Source: Castanea sativa
Lineage: Eukaryota > Streptophyta > Magnoliopsida > Fagales > Fagaceae
Length of the DNA stretch: 64,000 nucleotides
Direction: 5' to 3'
Assembly: GCF_040712315.1 (NCBI RefSeq)
Contig: NC_134013.1
Span: forward strand, 16,775,001 to 16,839,000
Below are positions 1 to 12,192 of this stretch, in pieces. The notes beneath the pieces were generated by a model. That model saw only the letters and a list, made by a program, of their open reading frames with translations, searched no databases and was not told the origin of the DNA. The stretch's first letter is position 1. Every line of letters starts with the position of its first letter. The position numbers and the translations under genes were made by a program.

Positions 1-20
1 TATATATATATATATACACA

Positions 21-72
<52 letters not shown>
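1..72. repeat. Compound TA/CA/TA microsatellite
   Basis: Alternating TA, then a run of CA, then TA again. It lies downstream of the visible exons of the DnaJ-like gene and would be in an intron of that gene if the gene continues to the left. Confidence 0.9.
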
Positions 73-443
73 ATATGCATGCTCTTGATTTCAATAGTTA
101 ATTTATTTGTTTCTTTAAAAGTAGACTTGATCTCAGCAAGGTTGAGCTTATGATTGTTTGGTGGTGCTGACTAAAGGAAAGTAACTCGGCTTATTTTACA
201 GAGGTTGGCATAACTAACGTTAGGTCAATGCTAACACCAAGATGTTCTAAAATATGTTTAAACTTCACTATGCTTGTTATATGAAAAGAGATAAAGATGG
301 TTCTAATTGATGTACTTTGCTTTGTGGGATGATCATTGTCAAAGTTTGAAAGCCATAGCATTCAAACTCCACAACATAGTACACAATCTAATTCTTGTTA
401 ATCTTTTTTTGTAAGTACAAAAATCATTCTAAATCGATAGTAA

Positions 444-476
<33 letters not shown>

Positions 477-1851
477 CCGAGAAAGTGCCAGTTCAGATAG
501 AGATCATTGGTGAAATTTTCCCTCTACAGAACATTCATGTCATCAAATGATTTGGACCCTTTATTTTATTATATATCATTTTATTGGAGAAATGGGTATT
601 TCAACACCCCCTCCCGCCTTCTACCTGAATCAATACTTACAAATAATAAGAGGAAGAATTATTTGGATTGAAAGAAAGGAATACAAGAAGAAACCGATGT
701 TGCTGAGGATTATTTGTTTGCTCAGGAGAGGCCGAGATAATGAATAAAAAGAATCATGTTTGGTTTGGTAAGAAATCATTGAATTTTGGAATCTGTTCAG
801 ACACAAGCTTTTGTTTCTTGCAGGCATAAGTAACACCACTTGCATCAAACATTTTTGATAAAATACAATATTCGATAATGAGTTAGTAAAATCTTGCCTG
901 AAAATTTTGTGCTGCAAGAGGATCATTTGGGTTTTTATCAGGATGAACCTGTCGTGCCTGCAAGCAAGAAAGAAATATGATCCACAAGAGGTATAGAATC
1001 CATCCATTTCCAGCTAGTGATCTTTAACTGTTTTAACATAGCATGTCATGAGTCAATTATCCGCATGCACGCGCACACACACGCACGCATATGGAGCAAG
1101 TAATTTATGATGAGATAATTAGTCTAGAGTCGCGGCATATGAAAACATCAGATAACACGCTCTTCCAACCGCATTTTTTTTGCAACTCTTATACACTTCA
1201 ACAGTTATGGCCAAATTAATGAAAGATCCCTATCAAGTAAATCGAACATTTTTGAACACATATACATTCCTTTTTCTGCTTTTTGAAACTTGCTGCTGAC
1301 ATATCAAACCAATTCACCAATCAAGCAAGGATGAAAAATTTCAGGCCAAGAAACAAAATAAAACAGAATGAAAAAAAAAAAGTTAATTAGGCTATTAAAT
1401 TAAATTTCAGTGTTTCAAAAGGAAATTAATGAGTCATTAGATCAGATAGTTTAACTGCTACTCCAAGTAATTAAGAAAGCTGAGAAAGAAAATACTTAAA
1501 GAACAAGACTTAAAAGGGGAAAGTCAACTCTGGGAAACGTTCAAGGAAAACAACTGAGAAATTTTTGGAATACGAAACACCATAGCAGCGTGGATCCATT
1601 AAACTAAAATAAAATCAAGATTACTTAGACAACCCTAAAAAATCTATCTGAGAGAAATCGCCGATCGGTAAAAAAGAAATTGGTAAGTGTAAATTGAAAT
1701 AGCATTACAAATTGTGTTAACACTGAAAAATGAAGAGGAAGAAGAATTGAAGAAATGATTTGACCTTAATGTAATAGGCTTTCTTGATTTCGGTCTCGGT
1801 AGCGGTTGGACTGACTCCAAGCACGTCGTAGTACTCTGTCTCCTTCACCAT
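1..1851 (-). CDS. J-domain chaperone, DnaJ10-like (5' end only, runs off the window)
   Basis: Two exons are visible on the minus strand. Exon 1 (1851-1765, 29 codons) starts MVKETEYYDVLGVSPTATET and ends YYIK. Exon 2 (957-898, 20 codons) reads ARQVHPDKNPNDPLAAQNFQ. Together they form the first helices of a J domain, with the HPD motif that stimulates Hsp70 ATPase. The start and spacing match plant DnaJ10-type proteins, which go on to a DnaJ-X region. The next exon, expected to begin near VLGEAYQVLSD, is not found in positions 1-897, so it should lie beyond the left edge. The intron after exon 2 would start with GC (CAG|GCAAGA), a minor but known donor type. The start codon follows a polypyrimidine-rich 5' region. 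Client and compartment cannot be told from this fragment. A truncated pseudogene is possible but less likely, because both exons are intact. Confidence 0.85.
437..476. repeat. CT then CA microsatellite
   Basis: A short (CT)n run followed directly by (AC)n, in the presumed intron 2 of the DnaJ-like gene. Confidence 0.8.
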
Positions 1852-2441
1852 CTCCGACTTTCTCTCTAATTGTTTTTTTTTTTTTTCCCGATCCGATCAG
1901 ATCAGTTTTTGGCTATGGAGTATGGACTAGTACTCCGTATCAAGTTTCAATTTCAATTCAAATTTCTTTCTTTCTGTGTAGTCTGAACTGAGGAACACGG
2001 GGTTTCACACAACCTGAACAGAACGTACCTGCGGATAAATTTTTTTTTTTTTCAAAAATATATAGTAACTGAAAATGATTTAGAGAGAGAGAGAGAGAGA
2101 GCGACCGTGAGAACGAGAACAGGAGAAAAATACATTCGCTCCCCCTCTCACGCTTTTCACGTCCGTTTAATGTAACCAATGTTTCTCTTCACTCCTACAG
2201 ACTTGTTTTTACTGCTGATAAAAAAAAAAGACTTTTATTTTCAAGAGGAAAAAAAGTTGAATTTGTTTAAAATTTTGAATGGCTAAGCTAAACTAGTACC
2301 GTACTACAAATTTTTTAACAACAAAACGGCCTGATTTTCAGGTGGTGTCATTATTAATAGGAATATATTTAATAATTCAAATTTCATAAAAAATTCAAAT
2401 TCAAATTTCATTCTATAAAATTCACTCCTTATCATGGTTTT
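1852..2441. other. Upstream region of the DnaJ-like gene
   Basis: It holds T-runs at about 1869-1886 and 2041-2052 and a (GA)n run at about 2082-2102, all just upstream of the minus-strand start codon. No other gene is seen. The GA/CT run is the kind of tract often found in plant 5' leaders, but no promoter element can be named with confidence. Confidence 0.5.
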
Positions 2442-2998
2442 GAAACTCGGACCGTTCATTAAACTGTAAAAATGAGAGGTTTAAGATTTTTGAGGTCAAA
2501 CTGAGATTGAACTAAGGTCAAACCGTGATGATGTCATAATTAATTTAATAATCAATTAAAACCTAAATATAGATTTTAAATTTATAAAACTAGCAAAATT
2601 GACTAATATATCTATATATGTGAGGAAAATTTAATGATTTTTAAGCATATATTTAATAATTAAATAAGAAAGTTAATAAAATAAAATAATAACCATGAAA
2701 ATATTAAAATTTATGATTAATTTTTGAAGTAAAGTTAAATATTTTTGAAGGATTTTAATTATAATTTTTTATTCCTTGTAAGAGATGGATAATTTAATTA
2801 AGTAGAATAAAATTGTGTTAAGTTATTTTTATAAATTAAAAAAATTGCTAAGGTTGGACCGTCCGGTTCGTGAGGTCCAACCATGGTTTTAGGAGTTCAC
2901 GAAATTAACAGAAAATCCGGTTCTTTATGCTTAAAAAACCAGTTTTCATCTCGGTTCTCGGTTTTCACGGTTCGACCTCCCAGTCCGGTCCGGGTCTA
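2442..2998. mobile_element. Degenerate terminal-inverted-repeat element
   Basis: The left end reads GAAACTCGGACCG and the complement of the right end reads AGACCCGGACCG. Further inside, both ends carry GGTT/AACC-rich text (rightmost 130 bp rich in CGGTTC). The middle is AT-rich and non-coding. No target duplication was found, so the superfamily is open. Confidence 0.4.
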
Positions 2999-3109
2999 AA
3001 GACAATGCTCTTTATGAACTCTTTATTATCATACTAAAACACCTATTATTTTTTATGATAAAAACAAGTTTTATCATCATTCATAAGAGCATCCACTTCA
3101 ATGGAGGCC

Positions 3110-4365
3110 TAGGGGTGTGCGCAGGTCGAATTGGGCATGTAAATGCTAATATTTCTATTCAATTTTCCATTAGTGGGTTGGAACATTTTCAATCTGCCAC
3201 TGACCCACTGAAGTCTAAATTTGGTAGATTAGTTACAAATTTTGGTGGTTTCAACTAGACAGGTTATGCAAGTTGTGTGAATTGACATTATTCTTTTGAT
3301 AAACTTTAGAGTATATATACTTACATACAAGGATAACCAACATTGGTGCCCAAACTAATCGTATTACAAAGTATAAAAAGTTAAGAACCACTAAGAGTAT
3401 TACACATGTAAAACTAACTCTATTATTAGAAACTAAATGACCTTTAGCTTTTCAATTTAATGTTACATGTCGTTTTATATTTTTTTGCATCTTTAGTGGA
3501 TTGATTTGAGTTTGTACATATAGTTGGCTTTACATGTCAAAATAATGCTAGAGACACAAACTATTTTACAAAAAAATTTACAAACTGCTTATGTGATGAG
3601 TGATTATTAGTAAATGAAAAAAGTAATATTAATGGTAAGTCTAAATGAAAATCAATAAAAAATTGGTCACATCAACATTTTGTAAAATAGTTTGTGACTG
3701 TAGTATTACTCTACATGTAATACCATAACATTTTTTATAATATATAAAATGGATCAAAAGAAAAATCATTTTGTAGATTTACAAGAATATATGGAGCCAA
3801 ATCAAAAAGACAAATAGCATAATAATAAAAAATATAGATACAAACATTAAACAATACAAGACCCAAAAAAAAAAAAAATTACCTTTGTGGTTGTCCAGGA
3901 GAGTACACAGCCAATGGAATGTGAAGAATTGAAGGGATAAAAAATAAAAATAAATAAAAAAAGAGAGGCTTCAATATTGGCTGAAGGTGAAGGCTAAATA
4001 TAGAGCGTATGTAGTACATGATTGAAGTGAGTTTAGGGTTTCAATATTGACTTTTTATATTTTTTTTAAGGAATTGTTATTGATTAGTGTAAAAATTGAT
4101 TAGGTGAATTGATTAACTTTAAATAAAAAATATACCGTTAAAAATTTTGAACTTATATATATATTCTATTTATTTATAATTAAGCGAACGGGTCAGGTTG
4201 TAGCAGGTTGACAATATTTCAATTCGTTACCCAACCCAATCCGCTATTTCGGGGGTTCTAAACCGCCAATCCAAACCGCCTAACTTAATAACTTGCATGG
4301 GGTGGGCGGGTCGGCTACGAGTCAAGTGGGTTGGTAAGTCAAGCAAATATATTTGCACACCGCTT
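3110..4365. mobile_element. hAT-like non-autonomous element
   Basis: The left terminus is TAGGGGTGTGC and the complement of the right terminus is AAGCGGTGTGC. The right end is rich in GGGTCGG/AACCC text, as is common in plant hAT-type miniature elements. It interrupts a repeat whose left end begins GAGCATCCACTTCAATGG at 3087 and resumes at 4366 with GGTGGAACTAAAA. The flanks share TGGA but no clean 8-bp duplication remains. A second small element (3543-3709) sits inside it. Confidence 0.45.
3543..3709. mobile_element. 167-bp MITE
   Basis: Inverted ends of about 31 bp match at about 27 positions: the left begins TAATGCTAGAGACACAAAC and the complement of the right begins TAATACTACAGTCACAAAC, both running on into TATTTTACAAAA. 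There is no coding capacity. A relative seems to lie at about 34985-35110. Confidence 0.65.
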
Positions 4366-4633
4366 GGTGGAACTAAAAATTTTAGCATTTAACACTTCAA
4401 AAAACTATTTTTATCTATTTTAACACACAATTCCACAACACACCCTACGTCAATGATCTTATTTTTACCATCAGCCAAACACTATTCATTTTTTAATTAA
4501 TTTCTTTCTCGCTCCTTCTCTGTTACGAAACTCAACTAAGTGATAAAATATTCTTTTTTTTAGCATTCTTACTACTGGCAGTTCACAGTAGCAAGGAGGC
4601 AAAAAAAATTTGCCTTTGGCTCCACCAAAGTTA

Positions 4634-6931
4634 GAGCATCAGCATTGGTGCTGCCAAAAATTTAACAATTTGACACCACAAGAACTACTTTATCTATTTT
4701 ACCACCTCACTTTACAAAACACCCAACATCAGTAGTTTTATTTTAGCGTTCAACACAATAAAATAATATATCTATTACAATAATCAATAACCACCACCAC
4801 CACCATCACAACAAAATAATATATCTTTTAATAAAACTAGAGCGTATGTTTAGAGGCTCTTCTATTTTTTTGGGTAAATGTTTAAGGAATTACTACATTT
4901 TTGGGTAAAGGTTTATTTTTATGTATTTCTTTTACACAATTTGATACTTATCCAAATTGCATAGTTTGTGTTATAAATTCAGTTTATATTCTATTGTAAC
5001 AGTAATCAAAGAAAAACATTGTACTATTGTAATCAAAGAAACACAATGAGTAAGTTTTAACCCACAAACGCATATTAAAAAAAGGGATAATCATAAGAAT
5101 ATAAAGAAATGAAGAATACCCAAAGTCCAAATAATTAGAAGGCTGTTGATTTGTTTATAAAAACAAAATAGAAAAGAGTAATGTACATTGACATACCTGT
5201 TAAACTGGAACAATCAGAACTGCACTTTTGTTTTTGTAAGTAAAGTTTTCCCTTTTTTGGGTTTTGAATAAAATATGGTGATGATAGTGTAGAGAAAAAG
5301 AACATAGAATTGAGAGGAATTGAGAAAGAAATAAATTGAAGAAGTTGAGCAACTAATGTCATAGTTGTCCTATTTTGTAAGCAGTGTTTTACATGAGAGT
5401 TAGAGATCATTTTTAGCATGTTATCCTTAAGTTTTATCTCTACTTTTTTGGACTTTTTTTTCTTCAAAATCAAAATAAAGAGATTTGAGGGGGAAAAAAA
5501 ACCAAACATGAGATGAGATTAAGTAGCAAGGGAAAAGGGGTGTACGTGCAAGTTAGATTTTAGCTTATACATGAAAGTGAAATAAGTTATCTAACAGTAC
5601 ATTTACATGAGAAAGCTCGGAAAAATGCAAGTTTTAACATGACACTAAAAAAAGAAATAAAGAAAGCGATGATAGGACATTAAAAAGATGCGCATTTAAA
5701 CAATAAGAAGAAACTGATTATTAAAACAATACAGGATGTACGTGAAAAACTCTAGAGAAGGGATAAAAAATCACGGTTTGAGCAAGAACATAACATTCTT
5801 GCTCGACTCAGCTTGTATTATATGTAAGAAAGAGATCGGTTACAATGAAGTTGTGTTTCTCTCCTATCAACTATCCACTTTCATCTCAAAATATCTATTT
5901 GGGTTCATGCCCTAATAGCACAAGTGCATGCTCCTCTTATACTCTGAGAAATGTGGTTGAGTACAAGAACAGGTATCAAGTCATCAAATTCTCTTTTGGA
6001 TCTTTTCACAGCTTTGATATTATCTGCTGACTAAGGGATGAGAATTGCGCCAACATGGCACTGGGACCCGTAGGTAGGTAGTTTTGCCACTGCTTGGGAA
6101 ACAAGTCTTGGTCATCAAATGGGACATCAAGAGTACTGTGATTGGTACACGTGTCTCTAAGGTGACTCATTATGCATTCAACCAATAAGGGTGTCCTCAT
6201 AGCCTCTAACCTTGAAAGGTCGCTATATCCCTTTTGGTGAGTGCTTGAGTACTGTGTCTAGTGTATATCTCACTTCTTTCTCAAGGCAATCATGCCTTTA
6301 GCATAGACCAAAACAAAATCTCTTAGCCAACACCTTCTCTCATTTTCCTCGCAGCTGCTCCACATGTAGAGTTTAGATTCAACCACTTACGCATTCTCTC
6401 ATGCCTTAATGGTGTTATATACATCTAGTATTAAAAAAAGAGTATTTTTTATGCCAAAAAACAAAAGATTCAAGTCTTAATAAAGGAAAAAAGGAAAGCA
6501 AAAAAAAAAGGAAGATAGAAAAGTGAAAACGTGGAGTATGCTTAGTTTGAAAATCAACTGGAGTTAACACACAGGAGTTAAAAATTGCCTATTTTGTAGG
6601 CAAGGTTACACGCGAGAGTTAAAAATATATTTTTACTATGTTATCCTCAAGTTTTATCTCTACTTAAATTTAGGCTTAATAGATATTTTGGAACAAAAAA
6701 ATGTCTAGTCCAAACAGTAAGAAGTCCCTTAAGTAGAAATATAGATATTATTTTTTTCTTTTACCATCTTAGCTACAGTGCGCAGCCATCTTTGGTTGTG
6801 CACTGTGGCTGTGCACTATAGCTCAAAAGCCAAAAAATTTGGCTTTGCCTCCACTGATGTAGCCCACTTTTGTTATATTTTAATGGTAAATTTAGCATCT
6901 TAGTAAAATGCCTACACCAATACTAATGCTC
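4634..6931. mobile_element. PIF/Harbinger-like element with GAGCAT ends, invaded by others
   Basis: Left end: TTA target site, then GAGCATCAGCATTGGTG. Right end complement: GAGCATTAGTATTGGTG, then TTA (6932-6934). The 3-bp TTA on both sides and the shared terminus suggest one insertion. The interior (2.3 kb) holds no recognisable gene. It contains a degenerate Helitron-like stretch (6583-6745), a related stretch at 5368-5451, and a GTGCACTGTGGC/GTGCACTATAGC palindromic patch near 6800. The pairing of these two ends over 2.3 kb is inference; they could belong to two truncated copies. Confidence 0.5.
6583..6745 (-). mobile_element. Degenerate Helitron-like 5' end
   Basis: Read on the minus strand it begins A|TCTATATTTCTACTTAAGG, close to the 5' end of the four elements at 43.5-45.2 kb (TCTATACTACTATTTAAGG). 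It also shares their internal text TTTTATCTCTACTTAAA. The 3' hairpin and CTAG end are not found, so the copy is truncated. Confidence 0.5.
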
Positions 6932-6939
6932 TTAAATTA

Positions 6940-7262
6940 GAGTACTAGCATTAGGGGCTGTAAACACACCCCAATTACTATTTTACATCCTAAGCCACCC
7001 AAAACCCACTCCATCCAGGTTTGTAAACTTAAAAAAAAATTGCAATCTATGAATAGTAAAAAATATATATTATTTTAATATGTGGTTGTGTGTAAAGAGA
7101 AAAAGTGCACGGGGGAAAAAGAAAGAGAATAATACTTTTTATTATTTTGTGTGGTAGTCTATATTATTTTATTGGGTTGTATGTAAAAATAAAAGCTGGG
7201 ATGTAGGATAAGTTGTAAATGAGTTGGTATAATAAATAAGTAGTATTTGAGAATGCAAAAAA

Positions 7263-7296
<34 letters not shown>

Positions 7297-7993
7297 TATG
7301 ATGATGCAAAGAAAATCAGTAGGCTGGATGCTTCGGACTTGAAAGGACCACTTGCTCTCTCAACGGCCTGAAAAAAGAAAGAAAAGCGATCAAAGGTGAC
7401 CGGGGCTGCTGGCCAAGAACTCTCCGATGGCAAAGTTAGTTTTCTCTCTATATTTTTGGAGTTCCAACTTTTTGGGAGCAATAAAAAACGTACCTTTGCT
7501 TTGTCTGAATAAGCGTTTATATAGTGTTCTAATAGACGGTTATCGCAATTATAACCTCTCCTGAATTCAAGGAGGCGTAAGTATTTAAAAATAACTTCCA
7601 TAACCGTTTAGGAGTTATGTACTACAACGGATACCTGGAAGTTACGCGTAAAATAAGGAATTGTCACATTATACTCGGAGATTTTTCTAAGTATGATACC
7701 CTCGTCCTAGGATCCCCTTGTCGAGTGTGCTTAGCTCATGAATATGGGTCGTTCCGTCTATGGACGAATTTATTAAGGACGAGATCGCCGACACCCTGGA
7801 CGAGCGTCTCATTCCTTGGTCACAAGGACCTCGTCCTAGTCTCTTCCTCTTTGGACGAGATGGTTATAGGTAAGGTTCTCAGGGGTACTTGCAATACTGT
7901 TGGGTCACGGACGACCTTTATGGACGGCTTCAAGATGGGAAAAACCAGTACCCTATCAATATATATATATTGCATTTCCAGATGCTAATACTC
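6940..7993. mobile_element. PIF/Harbinger-like element with GAGTAYTAGCAT ends
   Basis: Left end: TTA (6937-6939) then GAGTACTAGCATTAGG. Right end complement: GAGTATTAGCATCTGG, followed by TTA (7994-7996). The element starts only 8 bp after the previous one ends. It contains a poly(A)/(TA)n tract at 7258-7299 and an unusually GC-rich block (7310-7950) that looks like part of a different repeat. Confidence 0.5.
7310..7950. repeat. GC-richer block with GGACGA/TCGTCC motifs, possible LTR fragment
   Basis: It differs in composition from its AT-rich surroundings. The motif GGACGA or its complement TCGTCC appears about seven times between 7700 and 7920. Such repeats occur in the LTRs of some plant Ty3/gypsy elements, which is why I suggest a fragment. 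No LTR ends, primer site or protein domain is visible. Reading frames here are open by chance and resemble nothing I know. Confidence 0.35.
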
Positions 7994-8123
7994 TTAAAGT
8001 TTGAGGTGGTAAAATAGCTAAAAGGCTATTTTACCACCACTAATGGTGATGCTATGTTCTACAACCTACAAGTTATTTATTTATTTAATGAAAGATGGTT
8101 TCAACCTACTGCCTACAGGTTAA

Positions 8124-9112
8124 GGCTGCGTTTGTTTCGACTGAAAATGGATTTGGGAAAATATTTTACACCCTGTTGTGTGTTTGGTTGCGCATGAAAA
8201 ATTTGGTCAAATGAAAAATCTTAAACTTTGACCGTAAAATAAGCCCTTTGACCCGGAAAATCATTTACACTTCTCTTTTACCTTCAAATGATTTTCGGAC
8301 TCAGACACTCGAAGAGAGAGAGAGAGAGAGAGCAAGAAGCGAGAGTAGAGAGCGTGAGCTAGAAGCACACACAACCCCAGATCGCACCACTGCCCCAACC
8401 CCAAATTGCACCGGTCTCATCACACCCCAACACCGCCGAGATCGCACCCCAAATCGCATCGCCAAGATCGCACCGCCGCCACCGCCCTCTAGATCGAACT
8501 CTCGTCATCTCAATCTCGGTGCCCCACACGCAGATGCCAGTCTGAGGTCCCCCTTCACGCCAGCAAAGCCCATCTCACCTCCAACATCTCCAATCCATCG
8601 CTCCCACGTCGTCGGTGAAACACTTCTCTCAAACCCACCCTCTACAATACCCGGTCCACCTAAGATCGATCTCGTTCTCCCAAGACCAATCTCGTTGCCG
8701 CCACTGAAGATCTTCGCCACCGCCGAAGACTGATCTCGTTGACCCGATCTCCATCTCTTTCCCGATCTATCTCTCTTTCCCTCAATCTCTCACTATTTTT
8801 TCCTTCCTCTCTCTCAGTTTGACTGTGTTTAGTTTGTGAATGAATGGAGCTAATGGATTTTTGTTTTGTTAACTTTATATACTGAAATTTTCTATTATAA
8901 AATTTGTTTAGAAGTTGAGAAAATGGCTAAGAAAATGTGAGAAACTAGTAGAAAATAGCATTTTTAGAATGCAACCAAACACCTGAAAACATTTTTTAAG
9001 ACAATTTTCATAATGCAGCCAAATACTTGAAAATATTTTTATTTCTCAAAAATATTTTCACCTGAAAATATTTTACACTCGGAAAATATTTTACATTCAA
9101 CCAAATGCAACC
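8124..9112. mobile_element. PIF/Harbinger-like element with GGYTGCRTTTG ends
   Basis: Left: TAA then GGCTGCGTTTG. Right complement: GGTTGCATTTG, followed by TAA. Subterminal text is rich in GAAAATATTTTAC in both orientations, mostly at the right. The centre (8300-8760) is a (GA)n run plus C-rich DNA with repeated GATCGCACC words. An open frame across it (8248-8733) encodes only a low-complexity Pro/Arg-rich peptide and is not called. Confidence 0.65.
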
Positions 9113-10034
9113 TAATTTGTGGTATATGCATCTTTTGGGATTTAGTATGCATTTTTCAAATCACATAAATAATTTTAAATGAAATGAGATTTAGTATAAA
9201 AATAAGGGGTTGTTCGGTACTATTATTTAAACAACAGTTTTCAGTATTTAAATAACAATAATACTTCTGACATGCATCTTTATAACACTCAAACACATAT
9301 TCTCAAAACACTAAAAAATTTAAAAATGAACAACAATACTTAAACACTGTTACTAAATATACACACCTACACATGAAATAGTCCCTTTAATAATATTTTG
9401 GTGTTCCAAATTAGATTCTTTTATTCTTAAAGTGGTGTGGGATGTTTTCGCATAATATATGTGTTCTAGTAATGGTTTCACACCCACACATGTAATAATA
9501 CCTTTAAAAACCATAAATTCATAAGAATGCAAATTTTTAAGAGAGATATATATATATATACACACACACATGCGTGTGTGGAATGTGAAAGATAATTATT
9601 ATAGGAAATGTTGACAGGCACTAAAAGGTATCCGTTACGGATTAATTATTATGGAGTTTACTTTAAAAAAATTGGTATAAATTGATAAAGTGATTAAAAA
9701 TATGATTGAAGTGACAAATAAAACTTAAAAAATTAGTTTTATTGGCTCTACACCTTATAAAATTGATTAAAAATTCAACATAAAGTATAATGATATAATA
9801 TAAAGTAATTTCTTAACGGAAACATCACTATATTATAGACATTATTTTTTTTAGTATGTGCAAAATCAAATGATACTTTCAAAGAACAATGACGTCCAAA
9901 ATAAAAATAACGTGTTATTATTAGTTCTTGAATGTGGATTTTGGACTGATGGATTAAACAAAACTTGACATGTACAAGATTCTCTTCTTTTCTTTTCTTT
10001 TTTGATGGGACAAGATTCTCTTCTTGTTCCAATG
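9113..10034. other. AT-rich intergenic DNA
   Basis: No gene is seen. It contains a TGTTCGGTACTATTATTTAAACAAC stretch near 9207, probably a MITE fragment, and a short TA/CA microsatellite at 9547-9570. Confidence 0.5.
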
Positions 10035-10418
10035 TTCCCAAGTGGCGTAGGCCGTTTCCATTTAGGACGGCGTTATTTTACGCGGAAAGAAAATACTATA
10101 TACTAGTAGAAAGACCTGGCGTTGACTACTGAATTTCACGTGGCGTTGTTTCATTGGTTGATATGGTCCCCTTATTTTCTTAAAGCAGAAGTCACTTTGT
10201 TCCTTCCCAGCAAGAGCAATATATATATATGGTACTGCAAGATAATGTTGAAGGCGTTGGAGTTGGAATTGTCGTCTTTTGACTTTTCAGAGTGCTCGAT
10301 GGGTTGGGAAATTCGTTTCGTTTTTGTATGAGAAGTTGCGTCGATTTTTGTCCTTAAAAGTGTTCGTTTCCAACTTACTCATCTGAACCGCAGATATAAG
10401 AGTGACGCCACTTGGAAA
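10035..10418. repeat. Short inverted repeat pair, possible MITE
   Basis: TTCCCAAGTGGCGT at the left and the complement TTTCCAAGTGGCGT at the right bound 384 bp without a gene. No target duplication was found. Confidence 0.35.
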
Positions 10419-11103
10419 AATTCATTTGGACAAAAGAAAAAGAAAATAAAAAATCACTTACTTTTTTCTTCTTGATATATGCTTAGCATATATGTGGGTA
10501 CAATATTTAAAGTGTTATTCCTATCGTTTTGACCGGACAAACACCCAAAATTGACATATTAGGGAGGTGTTTGCCAAAACATAAACCCCGTTTTTCTTAG
10601 TTTTGAACCAATATTGAAAAATAAATCAATTCAATTTTGAAGTAGTTTAAGTTTAATTGCAATTTGTCTAAACTTAATTTAAAATTTTTCTTCTTTTCTC
10701 TTTACATATAATTGGAATTATGGCTCTTTTTTATCCTTTTTTTTTTACAAAACCATTTTTATTATTTAGTTCAAATTGATTTTCTCAAAACACAAATTAA
10801 GAAAAAAAAAATTTACAAATTTTTAAAGACAATTCAGAATCAAATAAAAAGGTAAGAGATAAAATAGTCAAAATAAATCACACTTTCTTTCTTCTTCTTT
10901 TGTTTTCCCACCTCACATGTTTGCTTTAACGGTTCTAAAAAGAGACTTTGGATAAAAGAGGAATCAAGAGAAGAACATTTCAAAAGTTTATACATACAAG
11001 ATATAAAATTCTCATCAACTAGTGAATGTTTCCAATATCCTAATTCCTAAAGTCAGATTAATAAATGCCCTCACCTTTGCATCTCCAGGTAGAACCTCCT
11101 TAA
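10419..11103. other. AT-rich intergenic DNA
   Basis: No gene is seen. A near-perfect short palindrome, ATATATGCT-T-AGCATATAT, lies at about 10475-10493. The rest is AT-rich with poly(A) and poly(T) runs. Confidence 0.5.
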
Positions 11104-11996
11104 AAGCATTTGCATCAGTTGATGCAAAATTTCATTCTATTTTATAAGAAAAAACCTACTTTTTTTATTTTACAAACCCACTTTTACAAAACACTCACAT
11201 CAGTCTGTCTATTATACACATTTATTCAAATAAAATATTCTAAACCCGCCACCATTAACTTGATCAATATCCAGCCACCATTAACGATCAATATCCAGCC
11301 TCCATCAACCCGATCAATTCCCATCAACCTGATCAATACTCATCAAAATCATCAAAACCCAGCCACCATCAACCCGATCAATACCCATCAAAACCCACTC
11401 ATCAAAATCATCAAAACCCCAGCCACCATCAACATGATCAATACCCAGCCCTCCATCATTAACCCATACAATCACCATCATCAACCCACTAATCAAACAG
11501 AAAATCCAAGACTGATAAAACAAAAAAAAATTAAAAAGGATCAAAGGTGAGTGAGATCGTATCAGTGAGATTGTATCGGCGGTGAACTTCGGATTGTATC
11601 GGTGAGATCGTATTGGCAGTGAGCTTTGGATTGCATCGGCGAGCTTCAGATCGTCTCGGTGAGCTTCGGATCGTCTCGGCGGCGCTAGATTGATAGGTGA
11701 TCGGTGAACTGATCGATGGACTGAGGGTGAGGTTGGATCGGTGGATTGAGGGAGAGATAAAACGAGAGAAAGGTGAGAGTGAGAAGTTGAGAGAGTGAGG
11801 TGGAGGAGAGAAAAAAAATCTAAAATATTAGATACACGATCTATAGTAGCAATGCAAATATGCGCGATTACTGTAGCAAATGTGCAAATATGCACACTTT
11901 TAGAAGCACTAATGTGGAGCATTTTTGAGGCAAAATGTGTAAAATTGGTGTCTTTTTCTATTATACAAGACTTTGCACTCACTGATGTGAATGCTC
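11104..11996. mobile_element. PIF/Harbinger-like element with RAGCATT ends
   Basis: Left: TAA (11101-11103), then AAGCATTTGCATCAGTTG. Right complement: GAGCATTCACATCAGTGAG, with TAA at 11997-11999. The interior has two low-complexity zones: repeated ATCAAYCCGATCAATA words (about 11260-11460) and repeated GATCGTATCGG/GAGCTTCGGATCG words (about 11550-11700). A 254-codon minus-strand frame (11314-12078) covers these repeats and is not taken as a gene. Confidence 0.65.
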
Positions 11997-12192
11997 TAAC
12001 GTTGAACCTATATATGTTTAATTGGTGAAGGGAGCCATTTGTATTGTCAAATGCAAACGTTATTTCCTGACTCCACACTCCATCTAGAGCCTAGCTTAAT
12101 AACCTTCCTTATCCCTAAGAGGTATAGGAATAGGATGCATTTGATGAGATTGGTGCTTCAAGAAAAGTAGTTCAAAAGTATATAGCTTTTTA

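Noticed and set aside
2081..2102. GA run as a regulatory GAGA element
   Set aside because: Simple repeats of this type are frequent here; no evidence of function.
8248..8733. 161-codon frame rich in Pro, Arg and Ser
   Set aside because: Starts in a GA repeat and crosses GATCGCACC-type words within a TIR element; no similarity recognised.
11314..12078. 254-codon minus-strand frame
   Set aside because: Covers repeated GATCAAT/GATCGTATCGG words and runs past the element end at 11996; no domain recognised.
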